Positions 10,154 through 20,072 are shown, counted from the first letter of the stretch. The stretch is DNA of 64,000 nucleotides from Taklimakanibacter lacteus (GCA_003576695.1 QOZQ01000012.1:62001-126000); one strand, 5' to 3'. Notes: generated by a model not told the origin, from the sequence alone. Translations and numbers: made by a program.

Positions 10154-11730
10154 GTCGACCGTGAACTATTCCCAAAGCCTTGTTGAGATTGAATGATCTG
10201 ACGGTTGTGAGGTTTAGATTTTGCCGGAAAGCGGGTGTGCAAGGCCGGCTTTCTTGCAGATTCGATTAGGGATTCCGCGACTCAGCGAAGCGTGATTCTG
10301 TGCGCGCAGAGATAGACCCGAGGGATCGCCATGAAGCCACGCGAGCGCCGCGAGTCGGGGGAGCGGGATCTGTTCCGCGCCCGCCTCGACCAGATCATCA
10401 ACATGAGCCACGAGCTGGTGAAGCTGGCGCGAGTGATCGATTGGCGGTTCATCGAAGAGAAGTGCGGCGAGGTCTATGCCGACGGCCCCGGCATGCCGCC
10501 CTTGCCGACAAGGCTGATGGCGGGCTTGGCGATCCTCAAGCACACATTCGATCTCTCTGACGAGGAGCTGTGCGCGCGCTGGGTCGAGAACCCGTATTTC
10601 CAGTATCTGTGCGGAGAGGAGTTCTTCTGCCACCAGCTGCCCTTCGATCGCTCGTCGATGACGCGCTGGCGCCAGCGCATGGGCGAAGAGAAGATCATCG
10701 CCCTGCTGCAGGAGAGCCTCGCTGTGGCGGTGAAGACGGGTGCGATGAAGCCGTCCGACACGCGCCGGGTGATCGTCGATACGACGGTCCAGCCCAAGAA
10801 TGTGATGTTTCCGACCGACGCCAAGCTGATCAACCGGGCGCGCGAGAAGCTGGTGAAGCTGGCCCGCAAGCATGGCCTCGCTCTGCGCCAGTCGTATGTG
10901 CGGGTCGGCAAGTTCGCCTTGATCAAGCACCAGCGTTATGCCCACGCCAAACAGTTCAAGCGCGCCAACAAGGCGCTGCGCAAGCTCAAGACCTATCTCG
11001 GCCGCACCATTCGCGACATCACCCGCCGGATCGCCGGCGAGAGCGGGTTGAAGCCGGTCTTCGCCAGGCTGCTGCATCTGGCCGGCCGGGTGCTTGAGCA
11101 GAACCGCCACCAACGGGGGCGGAAGGTCTACAGCCTGCATGCGCCCGAGGTGGAGTGCATCCACCTTCGCTCTTCGAGCTTCGGTGGACAGGTCGGCAAG
11201 GGCAAACCGCACCGGCCTTACGAGTTCGGCGTCAAAGTCTCGGTGGCGACCACGCTCAAGCGCTCGAAGGGCGGCCAATTCGCGCTGCACGCCAAGGCAC
11301 TGCCCGGCAATCCCTATGACGGACACACGCTGGCACAGGTCATTCCCGATATGGAAGCCGGCATCGGGACCGAGATCGAGCGCATCCTCGCCGATGCCGG
11401 ATACAGAGGCCACAACGCTCCCTTGAGCCACAAGTTCAAGGTCTTCACTTCAGGCCAGAAGCGACGGATGACGCCCTCGATCAAGCGCGAGATGAGACGC
11501 AGAGCCGCCGTCGAGCCGGTCATCGGCCACATCAAGAACGAACATCGCATGGAGCGCAATTATCTCGCTCACCAGCACGGCGACGCCATCAACGCCATTC
11601 TCGCTGCTGCCGGCTACAACTTCAGCCTCCTGCTCAACTGGCTGAGGCTCCTTTTGCGCCTACTCATGGCGGCTCTCTTCTCCCAGTTCAGACCGATCGA
11701 AGCGTGAGATTAGGATTGTTCACGGTCAAC
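10154..11730 (+). mobile_element. Complete IS5/IS1182-type insertion sequence
   Basis: A 1577-bp element. The left end GTCGACCGTGAAC (10154-10166) is the inverted repeat of the right end, whose complement reads GTTGACCGTGAAC (11718-11730), with one mismatch in 13. The element is flanked by the direct repeat TACAGA (10148-10153 and 11731-11736; a seventh base, G, also matches), the probable target-site duplication. It carries one transposase gene. A truncated relative lies at 23270-24014. Confidence 0.85.
10331..11707 (+). CDS. IS5/IS1182-family DDE transposase
   Basis: A 458-residue transposase that cuts and joins the ends of its element. The N-terminal DUF772-like domain (RLMAGLAILKHTFDLSDEELC, residues about 55-80) is followed by the RNase-H-like catalytic core. 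Candidate DDE residues are D150 (VIVDTTVQPKN), D355 (ILADAGYRGH) and E395 (AAVEPVIGHIKNEHRM). Full length with no frameshift, so probably active. It lies inside intact inverted repeats. Confidence 0.92.
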   Translation: MKPRERRESGERDLFRARLDQIINMSHELVKLARVIDWRFIEEKCGEVYADGPGMPPLPTRLMAGLAILKHTFDLSDEELCARWVENPYFQYLCGEEFFCHQLPFDRSSMTRWRQRMGEEKIIALLQESLAVAVKTGAMKPSDTRRVIVDTTVQPKNVMFPTDAKLINRAREKLVKLARKHGLALRQSYVRVGKFALIKHQRYAHAKQFKRANKALRKLKTYLGRTIRDITRRIAGESGLKPVFARLLHLAGRVLEQNRHQRGRKVYSLHAPEVECIHLRSSSFGGQVGKGKPHRPYEFGVKVSVATTLKRSKGGQFALHAKALPGNPYDGHTLAQVIPDMEAGIGTEIERILADAGYRGHNAPLSHKFKVFTSGQKRRMTPSIKREMRRRAAVEPVIGHIKNEHRMERNYLAHQHGDAINAILAAAGYNFSLLLNWLRLLLRLLMAALFSQFRPIEA

Positions 11731-11775
11731 TACAGAGTGATCGCGATCTCTTGTTACCTGACCGGGACGCAAGGC

Positions 11776-12261
11776 TCAACTGAACTCATCACCATGTTCC
11801 TCACGCTCAATGGAGCGAACAATACTCTCGTCTCTTTTCCCACCGTACTCTGTTTCAACAATGTCGAAGTTTTCGGTTACAACAGATTTAGGTGAACTGT
11901 AGTATTTCAAAGTGTAGATCAATCCGTCTACTGCCTCGATGGAGACAGTAACCGAGCGGTGACCATGTTTGAGTTTCATTTTAGCCAAGCGATAATCGTT
12001 GGGGACGGACATTCTTTCAACATTCTCACGCCAATGAAAGTCAATATGTGTCATTCGATCATCATGAAGACGTTGGACGTAAAAGAGAGAGGAAAGTTGC
12101 TTTCTCAATATCGCCTGGTCGCCCGGGCTTAGCTTTGCGGCGCTTACTTCTATCAACCTTAATTCGTAGGGCCGTAGCCACCATGTTCCGTCGCTGACCA
12201 AATATCCCCACGCGTCAACGAAGAGGCGAATTGGGTAGAAGATGGCTTTAAGTAAATTCAT
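11776..12261 (-). CDS. Probable immunity protein of the adjacent Rhs toxin
   Basis: A 161-residue protein whose ATG overlaps the stop of the upstream Rhs gene (ATGA at 12258-12261), so the pair is translationally coupled. No clear signal peptide; the N-terminus is amphipathic (LLKAIFYPIRLFVDAW) and may contact the membrane. Family not recognised by name; the layout, with a PYELRLIEV segment then a beta-rich half, is reminiscent of small toxin-associated proteins. AT-rich compared with the Rhs core. Immunity is inferred from coupling and position. Confidence 0.65.
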   Translation of the reverse strand: MNLLKAIFYPIRLFVDAWGYLVSDGTWWLRPYELRLIEVSAAKLSPGDQAILRKQLSSLFYVQRLHDDRMTHIDFHWRENVERMSVPNDYRLAKMKLKHGHRSVTVSIEAVDGLIYTLKYYSSPKSVVTENFDIVETEYGGKRDESIVRSIEREEHGDEFS

Positions 12262-15200
12262 TGTCCATCATCGAAGTAGGATCCGGCCGCGCCACCTACT
12301 ACCGCTCCCTTCAGCCAATCCGGACTCCGATCTAATTGCTGCAGACCATTTGGAAGTTTTCGACCCCAGCTGGCGTAGCCCGTGGGAAACCGAAAGGGGT
12401 CATGCTTAAAATGTCGCCAAGGTGTGGACATATTGATATTCAGGGGATGATTACTAAGCCATCTTGGAAGCCACGGCTTGAATGAAGCGGATGATGGACG
12501 AAAATATCTCGCCGGTAACGAGTGCGATTTCTCAAATGCCCATCCCAGTCTTCTGAATGGCATATACCAAAATCTCCCAAGCGCTCCTCCTGCTGCACCT
12601 ACAGCGCCAGCGCGCAGATAGTCTTGCCATGTTGCGCATTCATTTAGAAGATACTCTAGGCCAATGCCAATGGCAGCTCCAGCGAGATAGGGGATCATCC
12701 AAGCATACCTGCCGTCTCGGTCGATATACATTAGCGGACTGCCTCCAACATACCCGTACATGTTCATTCCATCGACAAACCGCAGCGGATCAGGCTGCGT
12801 GTAGCGCCCAATGCTCGGATCATAATGGCGGTGCCAGTTGTAATGCAGCCCGCTTTCGATCTGGAACCACTGGCCGGGGAACCGGGCATCGAGTGACGCC
12901 GTGCCGGTGATGCTCTGCGGCGCGCCGAAGGGCAGCCACTTCGCCTGCCAGACCATGGCCTTGGTCGCGTCGCTCATGGCGGCCGGCCGCTTCAGGTGAT
13001 CGACATGCACGAAGTATGTCACCGGGCTTGTCGCCACATCGCTCACCACCGCCACCGGCATGTCGTCGAGCCAGATATATTCGCGCAAGGTGGCGCCGGT
13101 CGCAGCATCGGCCTCGGCGATGAGCTGGCCCTGCCGGTCATAGATGTACTGAACCGTGCCGGTCGGGCCGACAGGCGCCGTCACGGTGCGCGAGACGAGC
13201 TGCTCCAGGGCATTGTACTGATAGGTCGCCCACAGGCTGCCGTTCTTCGTCACCGTCGCCAGGCGGTTCCGGGCATTATAGCCATAGGCCGTGACGTCCG
13301 ACCCTTGCGTGTCGGTGATGATGTTGCCGGCATTGTCATGGGTGAAGCTGCGGGTGAGCACGCCATCGGTGAGAACGCCGGCGATGCGGTTCGAGCTGGC
13401 GGGATAGCCCTCATTGCGGGTCGTCGTGGTGCCGCCCTGGTCCAGGATCTCATAGGTGCGGTTGCCGACGCCATCATGATAATAGGTATAGTCGCCATAG
13501 GAGCTTGAGGCGTTCTGCAGGCGCCGGGTGGCCGAATACCAGAAGCTCTGGCTCTCCGCTGGCGTCACGTCATCTGCGATATCGGTGAGGTTGAGGTCAT
13601 CGGTATAGCCATAGGAATGAGCCATGACGGTGCTGGCGCCGTCCTTGAGGCGCAGCGCGTCCAGCCAGTGATCGAGCGTGAGCTGCGCCTCGTAGGTCAG
13701 GCCATTGCCATAGGCGAAGCCGGTCACGAATTCCGACATCGGGCTGTAGCCGACTCCGCTGACGACCGTCTCGACCGGTGAAACCGCATCCTTCTTCGTC
13801 GTGATGGTGGAAACCTGGCCCAGCGCATTGCGCGTGATGGTCACCTGGCGGCCGGAGGGATAGGTGATCTGCGAGATACTGTCGGCGGCGTCATATTCAT
13901 AGGAGACCGGGTAGGAATTGGCGCCAATGACGTGCGTGTCGCTGACCACATTGCCGCGCGCATCATGGATGAAAGCCATCGAGCCTGACTGGTCGCTGAG
14001 CGAGGTGAGATGGCCCACACCCTTATTGCCGGATGCCACGGAATCCCAGGTCCAGGTGATCGTCTCGCCGGCGGCGGAAGGGAAGCTGCGCGAGGTCTCG
14101 CGCCCCAGATTGTCATAGACAAAATTGGTGACGATGCCGCGCCCGTCCGTCATCTGGGTGATGAGGCCGCGCGCATCGCGCACATAGACGGTAGTGCCGG
14201 CATCGGGGCTCGCTTCCTGGATCGCCTCGCCGAAGCCGTTGCGGACATAGGAGGTGACCAGGCTGCGGGGGTCGGTATAGGTCGAAAGCCCGTCCCTCCC
14301 GTCGAGCCCATAGGAGATGGTCGAGGTGTCCTCGGTCGTCTCCTGGATCAGCCGTGACAGGGCATCATAAGCGTAGGAATAGACATTGCTGCGCGGATCG
14401 GTGACGGTTTTGAGATCGTCGGTCTTGTCATAGGTGAAGAGGGTCGTCTGGCTCGAGGCGCCGATGCTCTGCATGAGCCGGCCAAGCTCGTCGAAGACCT
14501 GCGTCTGCGCGAAGGTGACGGTGTTGGCCGGGTCCTTGATGCCGCGCGAGGTCACATTGCCCATCGCGTCATAGCCGAGCTCGATCTTCGATCCCGTATT
14601 GTCGGCAATGACGGTCACGCGCCTGGCGTCGCTATAGGTGTAATCGAGATAGGCGCCATTGGGCCGGGTGATGCGGGTGATATTGCTGTTGGCGTCATAG
14701 GTGAAGCTGGTTACCGCCTGCGCCGGCCCCGGATTGACGGTGACGGTCGCCAGACGGTTGCGGTCGTCATAGGTCATGACGGTATCGACACCATTGGCAT
14801 CGCGCACTGTGAGCGGCTGGCCATTGGCGTTCTTGGCCATCACCTGCGTGACATGGCCCATCTCGTTGGTGATGGTGTCGACGAAGCCATTGGCGTCGTA
14901 GGCATAGGTCACCGTGTCGCCCGTGCCGGCGAGCGGACCGTCGGCGGCCAGCAACAGCCCTTGCGGTGAGTAGGTGTAAGTCCAGGCCCTGGTCTGCCCG
15001 CTGGTCGCGTAGGGCAGAGTATGGGGCGTCGTGTCGGTCTGGGTCAGGCTCGAGAGATTGCCGGCCGTGTCATAGACGAGATCGGTGGTCAGGCGGGGCT
15101 CGACGATCTGGGTCGGCTTGTTGAGGCTCGCATGCCAGGTGAGCGTAGTGGTGCGCGCCTCGGGCGTTCCGAAGCCTTCGACAATGGTCAGCGGCAGGCC

Positions 15201-16715
15201 GCGGCTGTTATTGGTATATTTGGTGATGCGGCCTTCGCCGTCGGTCGTCTGGTTGACAAAGCCCGCCGTGTCATAGGCATAGGACGTATCGGAGGCCGCG
15301 CAATTGGCCGACGAGACGCCCTCGACCTGCGTGATGCGCTGACGGCCTTGCACCATCTGGAAATGATAGATGGTCTGCTTGCCCAGCGGATTGGTGACGG
15401 TGCGGGTGTTGTTCACATCGTCATAGGCGAAACCATAGGTATCGGCGCCGCCGGCATGGCTGCTGGTCAGGACACGGCCCCTGTTGTCATAGGTCCAGGT
15501 CGCATACCGGACCCCGCGCTCGTCCGTAATGCCGGTCAGGGCATGCAGGAAGTTCGGATTCTCATAGTGATAGGTGACCCGGGGATTGTCGGTATCGACC
15601 AGCGGTGTGCTGTCTGGGAGGATGACCTCCTTGAGCATGTAGTTGAGGTCTTCATGCGGGGTGTCGACCGGATTCAGATATGTGTATTTGTAGACCTTGC
15701 CATCGGGCGCGGTCATGCTCGTCATCAGGCCGAGGCTGTCATAGGCGAATTGCAGGCTGCGGCCGAGATTGTCGGTGATGGAGGTATTGTTGATCCCGGT
15801 ATAGGCCAGTGTCTGCGAATAGCCCGACTTGTAGCGGATCTCCTTGAGCAGGCCGTTCAGCTCATAGGCCCAGACATCGCCATTGGCATAGGTGACGAGC
15901 GCCTCGCTGCCGACGATATCGAAAGCGATGTCGATGTCGGTGCGTGGCGCCCTCCAGTCGACGCCCGAGAAAGCCACCCAGTTGAAATAGCCCGGCCGCC
16001 ACTTGGCAAGCGAGGCGCTGTAGATGAAGGCGATTTCGTGGCCGCTGGGCATCAGCAGATGCGCGCGGTCCTTGTCGGCCGGGGCCGCCGGCGTTGCGCT
16101 CGTGAAGGCGAGGGCGCTGTCATATTTGCTTCGCCACGCCAGGCCCAGGCGCGAAGTGTCGATGCGCCTGGCGCTCGACGCGCCGATCGGGTACGTCACT
16201 GTCCGGTTGCCGAAATACTCGCGGACGAAATCGAGAGGCCGCGCGCCTTCGCTCGCATAGTCGGCCGCCGTCTCGGACTTTGTGCCCGTGCCGATGATGA
16301 CGGGATTGCCCTCTTTCGGGTTGCAGCGGCCGGGCGGCTGATTGACGCCGCCACTGGGAATGCAGTAGCCGCTGACCTCGATATATTTGGAATAGGGCTT
16401 GCAGACCAGGCTCGACCGCCCGTCCCAGTTGATCCCGCCCGAACTGGTCCAGATGCAAATGCCGCGGCTAGGACTGGAAAGACGGCACGAATCGGCAATG
16501 TATCCCCTGGCATCCTCCAGGCTGTTCTTGGCGGTGATCAGGCCCAGCAGGGGCCCATCGCCGTTGATGTCGCGGGGGCTATTGATCGCATTCCAATAGG
16601 GCATGTTGGTATCCACAGCCCGCGATATGCCGGTGTGGAGAACGAGGAACGCGGCAAAGAGAGTTGCGAAGAGGATCGGATCGATCGAGGCGAAACGAAT
16701 GAAGGTCCGGCGCAT
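12258..16715 (-). CDS. Sec-exported Rhs/YD-repeat polymorphic toxin
   Basis: A 1485-residue toxin with an N-terminal Sec signal peptide (hydrophobic residues about 12-31, cleavage probably after SRA). A DUF6531-like segment (CNPKEGNPVIIGTG, near 130) precedes many YD repeats that form the Rhs shell. The core is YDPSIGRYTQPDPLRFVDGMNMYGYVGGSPLMYIDRDG. The variable tip, about residues 1336-1485, has a glycine-rich hydrophobic stretch and then a basic, Trp/His/Pro-rich domain (EKSHSLPARYF, HFKHDPFRFPTGY) of unknown activity, possibly a nuclease. The tip DNA is AT-richer than the core. The gene sits between the two halves of the T2SS locus and is coupled to an immunity candidate. Confidence 0.9.
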   Translation of the reverse strand: MRRTFIRFASIDPILFATLFAAFLVLHTGISRAVDTNMPYWNAINSPRDINGDGPLLGLITAKNSLEDARGYIADSCRLSSPSRGICIWTSSGGINWDGRSSLVCKPYSKYIEVSGYCIPSGGVNQPPGRCNPKEGNPVIIGTGTKSETAADYASEGARPLDFVREYFGNRTVTYPIGASSARRIDTSRLGLAWRSKYDSALAFTSATPAAPADKDRAHLLMPSGHEIAFIYSASLAKWRPGYFNWVAFSGVDWRAPRTDIDIAFDIVGSEALVTYANGDVWAYELNGLLKEIRYKSGYSQTLAYTGINNTSITDNLGRSLQFAYDSLGLMTSMTAPDGKVYKYTYLNPVDTPHEDLNYMLKEVILPDSTPLVDTDNPRVTYHYENPNFLHALTGITDERGVRYATWTYDNRGRVLTSSHAGGADTYGFAYDDVNNTRTVTNPLGKQTIYHFQMVQGRQRITQVEGVSSANCAASDTSYAYDTAGFVNQTTDGEGRITKYTNNSRGLPLTIVEGFGTPEARTTTLTWHASLNKPTQIVEPRLTTDLVYDTAGNLSSLTQTDTTPHTLPYATSGQTRAWTYTYSPQGLLLAADGPLAGTGDTVTYAYDANGFVDTITNEMGHVTQVMAKNANGQPLTVRDANGVDTVMTYDDRNRLATVTVNPGPAQAVTSFTYDANSNITRITRPNGAYLDYTYSDARRVTVIADNTGSKIELGYDAMGNVTSRGIKDPANTVTFAQTQVFDELGRLMQSIGASSQTTLFTYDKTDDLKTVTDPRSNVYSYAYDALSRLIQETTEDTSTISYGLDGRDGLSTYTDPRSLVTSYVRNGFGEAIQEASPDAGTTVYVRDARGLITQMTDGRGIVTNFVYDNLGRETSRSFPSAAGETITWTWDSVASGNKGVGHLTSLSDQSGSMAFIHDARGNVVSDTHVIGANSYPVSYEYDAADSISQITYPSGRQVTITRNALGQVSTITTKKDAVSPVETVVSGVGYSPMSEFVTGFAYGNGLTYEAQLTLDHWLDALRLKDGASTVMAHSYGYTDDLNLTDIADDVTPAESQSFWYSATRRLQNASSSYGDYTYYHDGVGNRTYEILDQGGTTTTRNEGYPASSNRIAGVLTDGVLTRSFTHDNAGNIITDTQGSDVTAYGYNARNRLATVTKNGSLWATYQYNALEQLVSRTVTAPVGPTGTVQYIYDRQGQLIAEADAATGATLREYIWLDDMPVAVVSDVATSPVTYFVHVDHLKRPAAMSDATKAMVWQAKWLPFGAPQSITGTASLDARFPGQWFQIESGLHYNWHRHYDPSIGRYTQPDPLRFVDGMNMYGYVGGSPLMYIDRDGRYAWMIPYLAGAAIGIGLEYLLNECATWQDYLRAGAVGAAGGALGRFWYMPFRRLGWAFEKSHSLPARYFRPSSASFKPWLPRWLSNHPLNINMSTPWRHFKHDPFRFPTGYASWGRKLPNGLQQLDRSPDWLKGAVVGGAAGSYFDDGQ

Positions 16716-17154
16716 GCCCCCGCATCTCCCTGAAAGCCTGAGGCGTCAGGCATCGCATATCTTGCGCGCCGCATCCAGTCGGTGCATGGACTTTTCCACG
16801 CTTTCATTTTCGTTGCTGTGGCCGGAGCGAAACAATCTTCCGGTTGCGCAGCATTGCAATCCGGCAACGCCATGAATCTCCGATCTGAAATCCACGCAGG
16901 CGATCTTCATGAAATTGTTGCAGAGATGACATTGGCGGCTCGCAGGGCCGGTCTCGCAGGCCTCTGGTCCGACCAAAAGGGAATGGACATCGCATCCTGA
17001 AATTCCTGTCTGCCTGCGCGTCGATCGCATTCCGGTCATTCCGGCTGCAAAGCAATTTTCAGGTCGCGCCATCCACAGCCATTTCCTCCCGGCCGTTCAC
17101 AGCCGGTTTGCCGCGTGTCAATGTAGAACCTCATGGCGGAAGGGCGCTGATTCG
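16716..17154. other. Intergenic region between divergent rhs and gspE
   Basis: About 440 bp without a convincing gene; the open frames on either strand lack family features. It must hold the promoters of the Rhs gene (minus) and gspE (plus). GGAAGGG at 17138-17144 is a plausible ribosome site for the gspE GTG. The last ~85 bp are the diverged counterpart of 9826-9902. Confidence 0.5.
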
Positions 17155-17265
17155 GTGCAACAGGGGCAAGAACCGGGCATAGCCGATCGCTTTCTGGCCT
17201 TCCTGGGCGATCGTCGCATTCTCGATACGGCCGCGATCGGCCGCGTGCGGGGGGCCATCGGCGCC
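17068..17265 (+). repeat. Intact partner of the duplicated gspE start
   Basis: This segment, the gspE upstream region plus its first ~37 codons, is repeated in direct orientation at 9826-10013. The two copies bracket the IS element, the immunity candidate and the Rhs gene, so they mark the ends of the inserted module. Confidence 0.8.
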
Positions 17266-18858
17266 ACCAGGCAGCCCATCGATACGGTGCTTCTGGAGCT
17301 TGGTCTCTTGAATGAAACGAAGCTCGCGGAAAATCAGGCTGTCTTTCTGGGAATAAAGCGGGCGGAGCCAGACTCCTTTCCGGAAGACCTGCATCAGGAC
17401 CCTTCCTTGCCTGTCGATTTTCTCAAGCGGGCCGAGATCGTGCCCCTGGCGGTCGGGCCGCGTCAGGTCGTCATCGCCACGGCACGCCCCTTCGAATCGG
17501 ATGCGATAAGGGCGCTCGGCTTCTTCCTGGAGCGGCCCGTGGAGATGCAGGTCTCGACGGGCAGCGCGGTTGCCGCCTTCTTCAAGCGGGTCACGCAGCT
17601 CGACCGGGCGGAGGCGCCTGACCTGGCTGACGGGGCAGGCGTCGAGGCCAGCGCCATCGAGGACGATGTCGAGCGCCTGCGCGATGTGGCGCGCGAGGCC
17701 CCGGTCATCCGGCAGGTGAACCGCCTGATCGGACTTGCCGTCGAGCGGCGTGCCTCCGACATCCATGTCGAGCCGCTGGAAGACCAGGTCCGCGTGCGCT
17801 TCCGCATCGATGGCGCGCTGACCGCGGCGGAGTCCTTGCCCAAGGACATGCAGGCGGGCGTCATCTCGCGCATCAAGGTCATGGCCCGCCTCAATATCGC
17901 CGAGCAGCGCCTGCCGCAGGATGGCCGCATCAAGATCCCGGTGAAGGGCGATGAGATCGATCTGCGCGTCTCGACCGTGCCGACGCTCTATGGCGAAAGC
18001 GTCGTCCTGCGCATCCTCAACCGCGAGAATGTGGCGCTCGATTTCGCCTCGCTCGGCTTCTCGGCCGAGGCGATCGCGCGCCTGTCGCGTCTGATCGGGC
18101 AGCCGAACGGCATCCTGCTCGTCACCGGCCCCACCGGCAGCGGCAAGACGACCACGCTCTATGCCGCCCTTCGCCTGTTGAACCGCAGCGAGGCCAAGGT
18201 CTTCACCGTCGAGGATCCGATCGAATATCATCTCGACGGCATCAACCAGACGCATGTGCGCCCGCAGATCGGGCTCGATTTCGCCAATGTGCTGCGCTCG
18301 ATCCTGCGCCAGGATCCCGATATCATCATGGTCGGCGAGATCAGGGACGGCGAGACGGCGTCGGTCGCCATCCAGGCCTCGCTCACCGGCCATCTCGTGC
18401 TCTCGACCCTGCATACGAACTCGGCCGCGGCCTCCATCACGCGGCTCCTCGATATGGGAGTAGAGGACTATCTCCTGGCCTCGTCCCTGCGGGCCATCCT
18501 GGCGCAACGGCTGGTGCGCAGGCTTTGCTCCTCCTGCAAGGTCGAGGTCGATGCGCCGGCGGGCGTGAATGCTCATCTCGCGCAGTCCGGCTCATCGGTC
18601 AGGCTCGGGCGCATTTTCGAGCCCAGAGGCTGTGCTCTCTGCGGGCATACCGGCTTTCGTGGCCGCACCACCATCTATGAGCTGCTCGAGATCGCGGGCG
18701 CTGTGCGCGATGCCGTTGTGCGACGGGTCGCCGATGGCGAGCTGGCCGAGCTTGCGCGCCGCAATGGCATGGTGTCTCTTTATGAATGCGGCATGGCGAA
18801 GGTCGCCGCGGGCGAGACATCGATCGATGAAGTCGTCAAAGCCACGTCCTCGCTCTGA
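17155..18858 (+). CDS. gspE: T2SS secretion ATPase GspE
   Basis: Cytoplasmic hexameric ATPase that powers pseudopilus assembly. 567 residues; GTG start (the nearby ATG at 17133 is out of frame). An MshEN-like N-domain (about 20-150) precedes the ATPase core with Walker A GPTGSGKT at 325-332, an Asp/His box region (VEDPIEYHLDGINQ) and Walker B DPDIIMVGEIRD. A zinc tetracysteine site is formed by C458/C461 and C493/C496. All expected motifs are present. Its stop overlaps the gspF start (TGATG). It heads the gspE-F-H-I-J operon. Confidence 0.96.
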   Translation: MQQGQEPGIADRFLAFLGDRRILDTAAIGRVRGAIGATRQPIDTVLLELGLLNETKLAENQAVFLGIKRAEPDSFPEDLHQDPSLPVDFLKRAEIVPLAVGPRQVVIATARPFESDAIRALGFFLERPVEMQVSTGSAVAAFFKRVTQLDRAEAPDLADGAGVEASAIEDDVERLRDVAREAPVIRQVNRLIGLAVERRASDIHVEPLEDQVRVRFRIDGALTAAESLPKDMQAGVISRIKVMARLNIAEQRLPQDGRIKIPVKGDEIDLRVSTVPTLYGESVVLRILNRENVALDFASLGFSAEAIARLSRLIGQPNGILLVTGPTGSGKTTTLYAALRLLNRSEAKVFTVEDPIEYHLDGINQTHVRPQIGLDFANVLRSILRQDPDIIMVGEIRDGETASVAIQASLTGHLVLSTLHTNSAAASITRLLDMGVEDYLLASSLRAILAQRLVRRLCSSCKVEVDAPAGVNAHLAQSGSSVRLGRIFEPRGCALCGHTGFRGRTTIYELLEIAGAVRDAVVRRVADGELAELARRNGMVSLYECGMAKVAAGETSIDEVVKATSSL

Positions 18859-20072
18859 TGGCCGAGTTTCGCTACAGCGCATTCTCGCCGGCAGGCGACC
18901 AGGTCAGGGGCACGATCGAAGCGCCCTCCTTGGCCGATGCGCTGCGCCTCATACGCGACAAGGGCATCCTTCCTTATGAAACCGTCGAAGTGGCGGCGGG
19001 GCCGGCGCGCTCTTTCTGGCTGTCCTTGTCGCGCTCGCTGGGGCTTGCCGCGCGCGCCGGCCTGATGCGTGAGCTGGCCACACTCATCAAGGCCGATGTC
19101 AATATCGATCATGCCCTGCGCATCATGGTGGAGGGGGCGGGGTCCGGTGAAAATGGCAAGCTTCTGCGCCAGCTCGCCGAAAAAGTCACCGCCGGCCAGA
19201 CGCTCTCTGCGGCGCTCGCCGCGGCGGCGGGCAGCTTCCGGCGCGATGAGATCGCCATGATCAGGGCGGGCGAACAGACGGGATCGCTTGCCGCCGTCCT
19301 GGCGCAGCTCGCCGCGTTTCTGGAGCGGCGGCTCGAGTTGCGCCACAAGCTCGTCTCCGCTCTCGTCTATCCGGCCCTGCTGCTGGTGATGGCCTTCATC
19401 TCGATCTTCATTATCGTCACCGTGCTCATCCCCAATATCATGCCGCTCTTCGAAGGCTCAGGCATGGATCTGCCTGTGATCATCTCCGTCCTCATCGGCA
19501 TCATCGACTTCACCAAAGCCTTCTGGCCGCTGATCCTTCTTGGCCTCGCGGGCCTGGGAACGCTTCTTTATATGCTCGTGAAACGGGAGCCTTCGCGTCT
19601 TGCGATCGATCGGGCGCTGATTGGCATCCCATTCATCGGCGCCCATATCCGTAAGGCGGCGCTCGGCGCGATCTGCCGCACCGTCGCCACCTTGCTGCAG
19701 AGCGGCGTTCACTTGCAGCAGGCCATGGCGGCCGCGGTCGAGGTCGTCGGCAACCGGATCGCCAGGGAAGAGGTGAGAACGGCGCGCGAGCAGGTCATCC
19801 ATGGCAGGCGCCTGTCGCAGGCGCTCAAGGCCGGCCGCATCTTCGATCCCGCCTCGGCGCGCATTCTGGCGCTTGGCGAGGAGACCAACCGGCTGGCCGA
19901 GATGCTGCTCCATATTGCCGAAAAGAGCGAGGCCGATGTGGCGCGCAGCACCGAGCGCTGGATGGCGCTCCTCACGCCGGTGATGACATTGGTGCTCGGC
20001 CTCATGATCGGCGGCCTCATCATGAGCGTGATGCAGGCGATATTGAACGTGAACGAGATCGCGGTCAGATGA
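18858..20072 (+). CDS. gspF: T2SS inner-membrane platform protein GspF
   Basis: Polytopic platform protein that couples GspE to pseudopilin assembly. 404 residues with two T2SSF repeats (about 65-190 and 265-385) and hydrophobic segments near 170-195, 215-240 and 370-395. The N-terminus FRYSAFSPAGDQVRGTIEA is typical of the family. It overlaps gspE by 1 bp and gspH by 4 bp, indicating tight coupling. Confidence 0.95.
   Translation: MAEFRYSAFSPAGDQVRGTIEAPSLADALRLIRDKGILPYETVEVAAGPARSFWLSLSRSLGLAARAGLMRELATLIKADVNIDHALRIMVEGAGSGENGKLLRQLAEKVTAGQTLSAALAAAAGSFRRDEIAMIRAGEQTGSLAAVLAQLAAFLERRLELRHKLVSALVYPALLLVMAFISIFIIVTVLIPNIMPLFEGSGMDLPVIISVLIGIIDFTKAFWPLILLGLAGLGTLLYMLVKREPSRLAIDRALIGIPFIGAHIRKAALGAICRTVATLLQSGVHLQQAMAAAVEVVGNRIAREEVRTAREQVIHGRRLSQALKAGRIFDPASARILALGEETNRLAEMLLHIAEKSEADVARSTERWMALLTPVMTLVLGLMIGGLIMSVMQAILNVNEIAVR

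Noticed and set aside
10214-11431. 405-codon frame opposite the IS transposase
   Set aside because: Complete overlap with a full-length DDE transposase; no family features.
15021-16733. 570-codon plus-strand frame opposite the second Rhs gene
   Set aside because: Antisense shadow; low-complexity translation with no domain, while the minus strand has a clear signal peptide and Rhs features.
16746-17072. Possible small gene (108 codons) between the second Rhs gene and gspE
   Set aside because: No ribosome site, signal or family feature, and it overlaps the diverged gspE upstream repeat.
17131-18576. 481-codon frame opposite gspE
   Set aside because: Antisense to an intact ATPase with all catalytic motifs; Arg/Asp-rich composition typical of a shadow frame.
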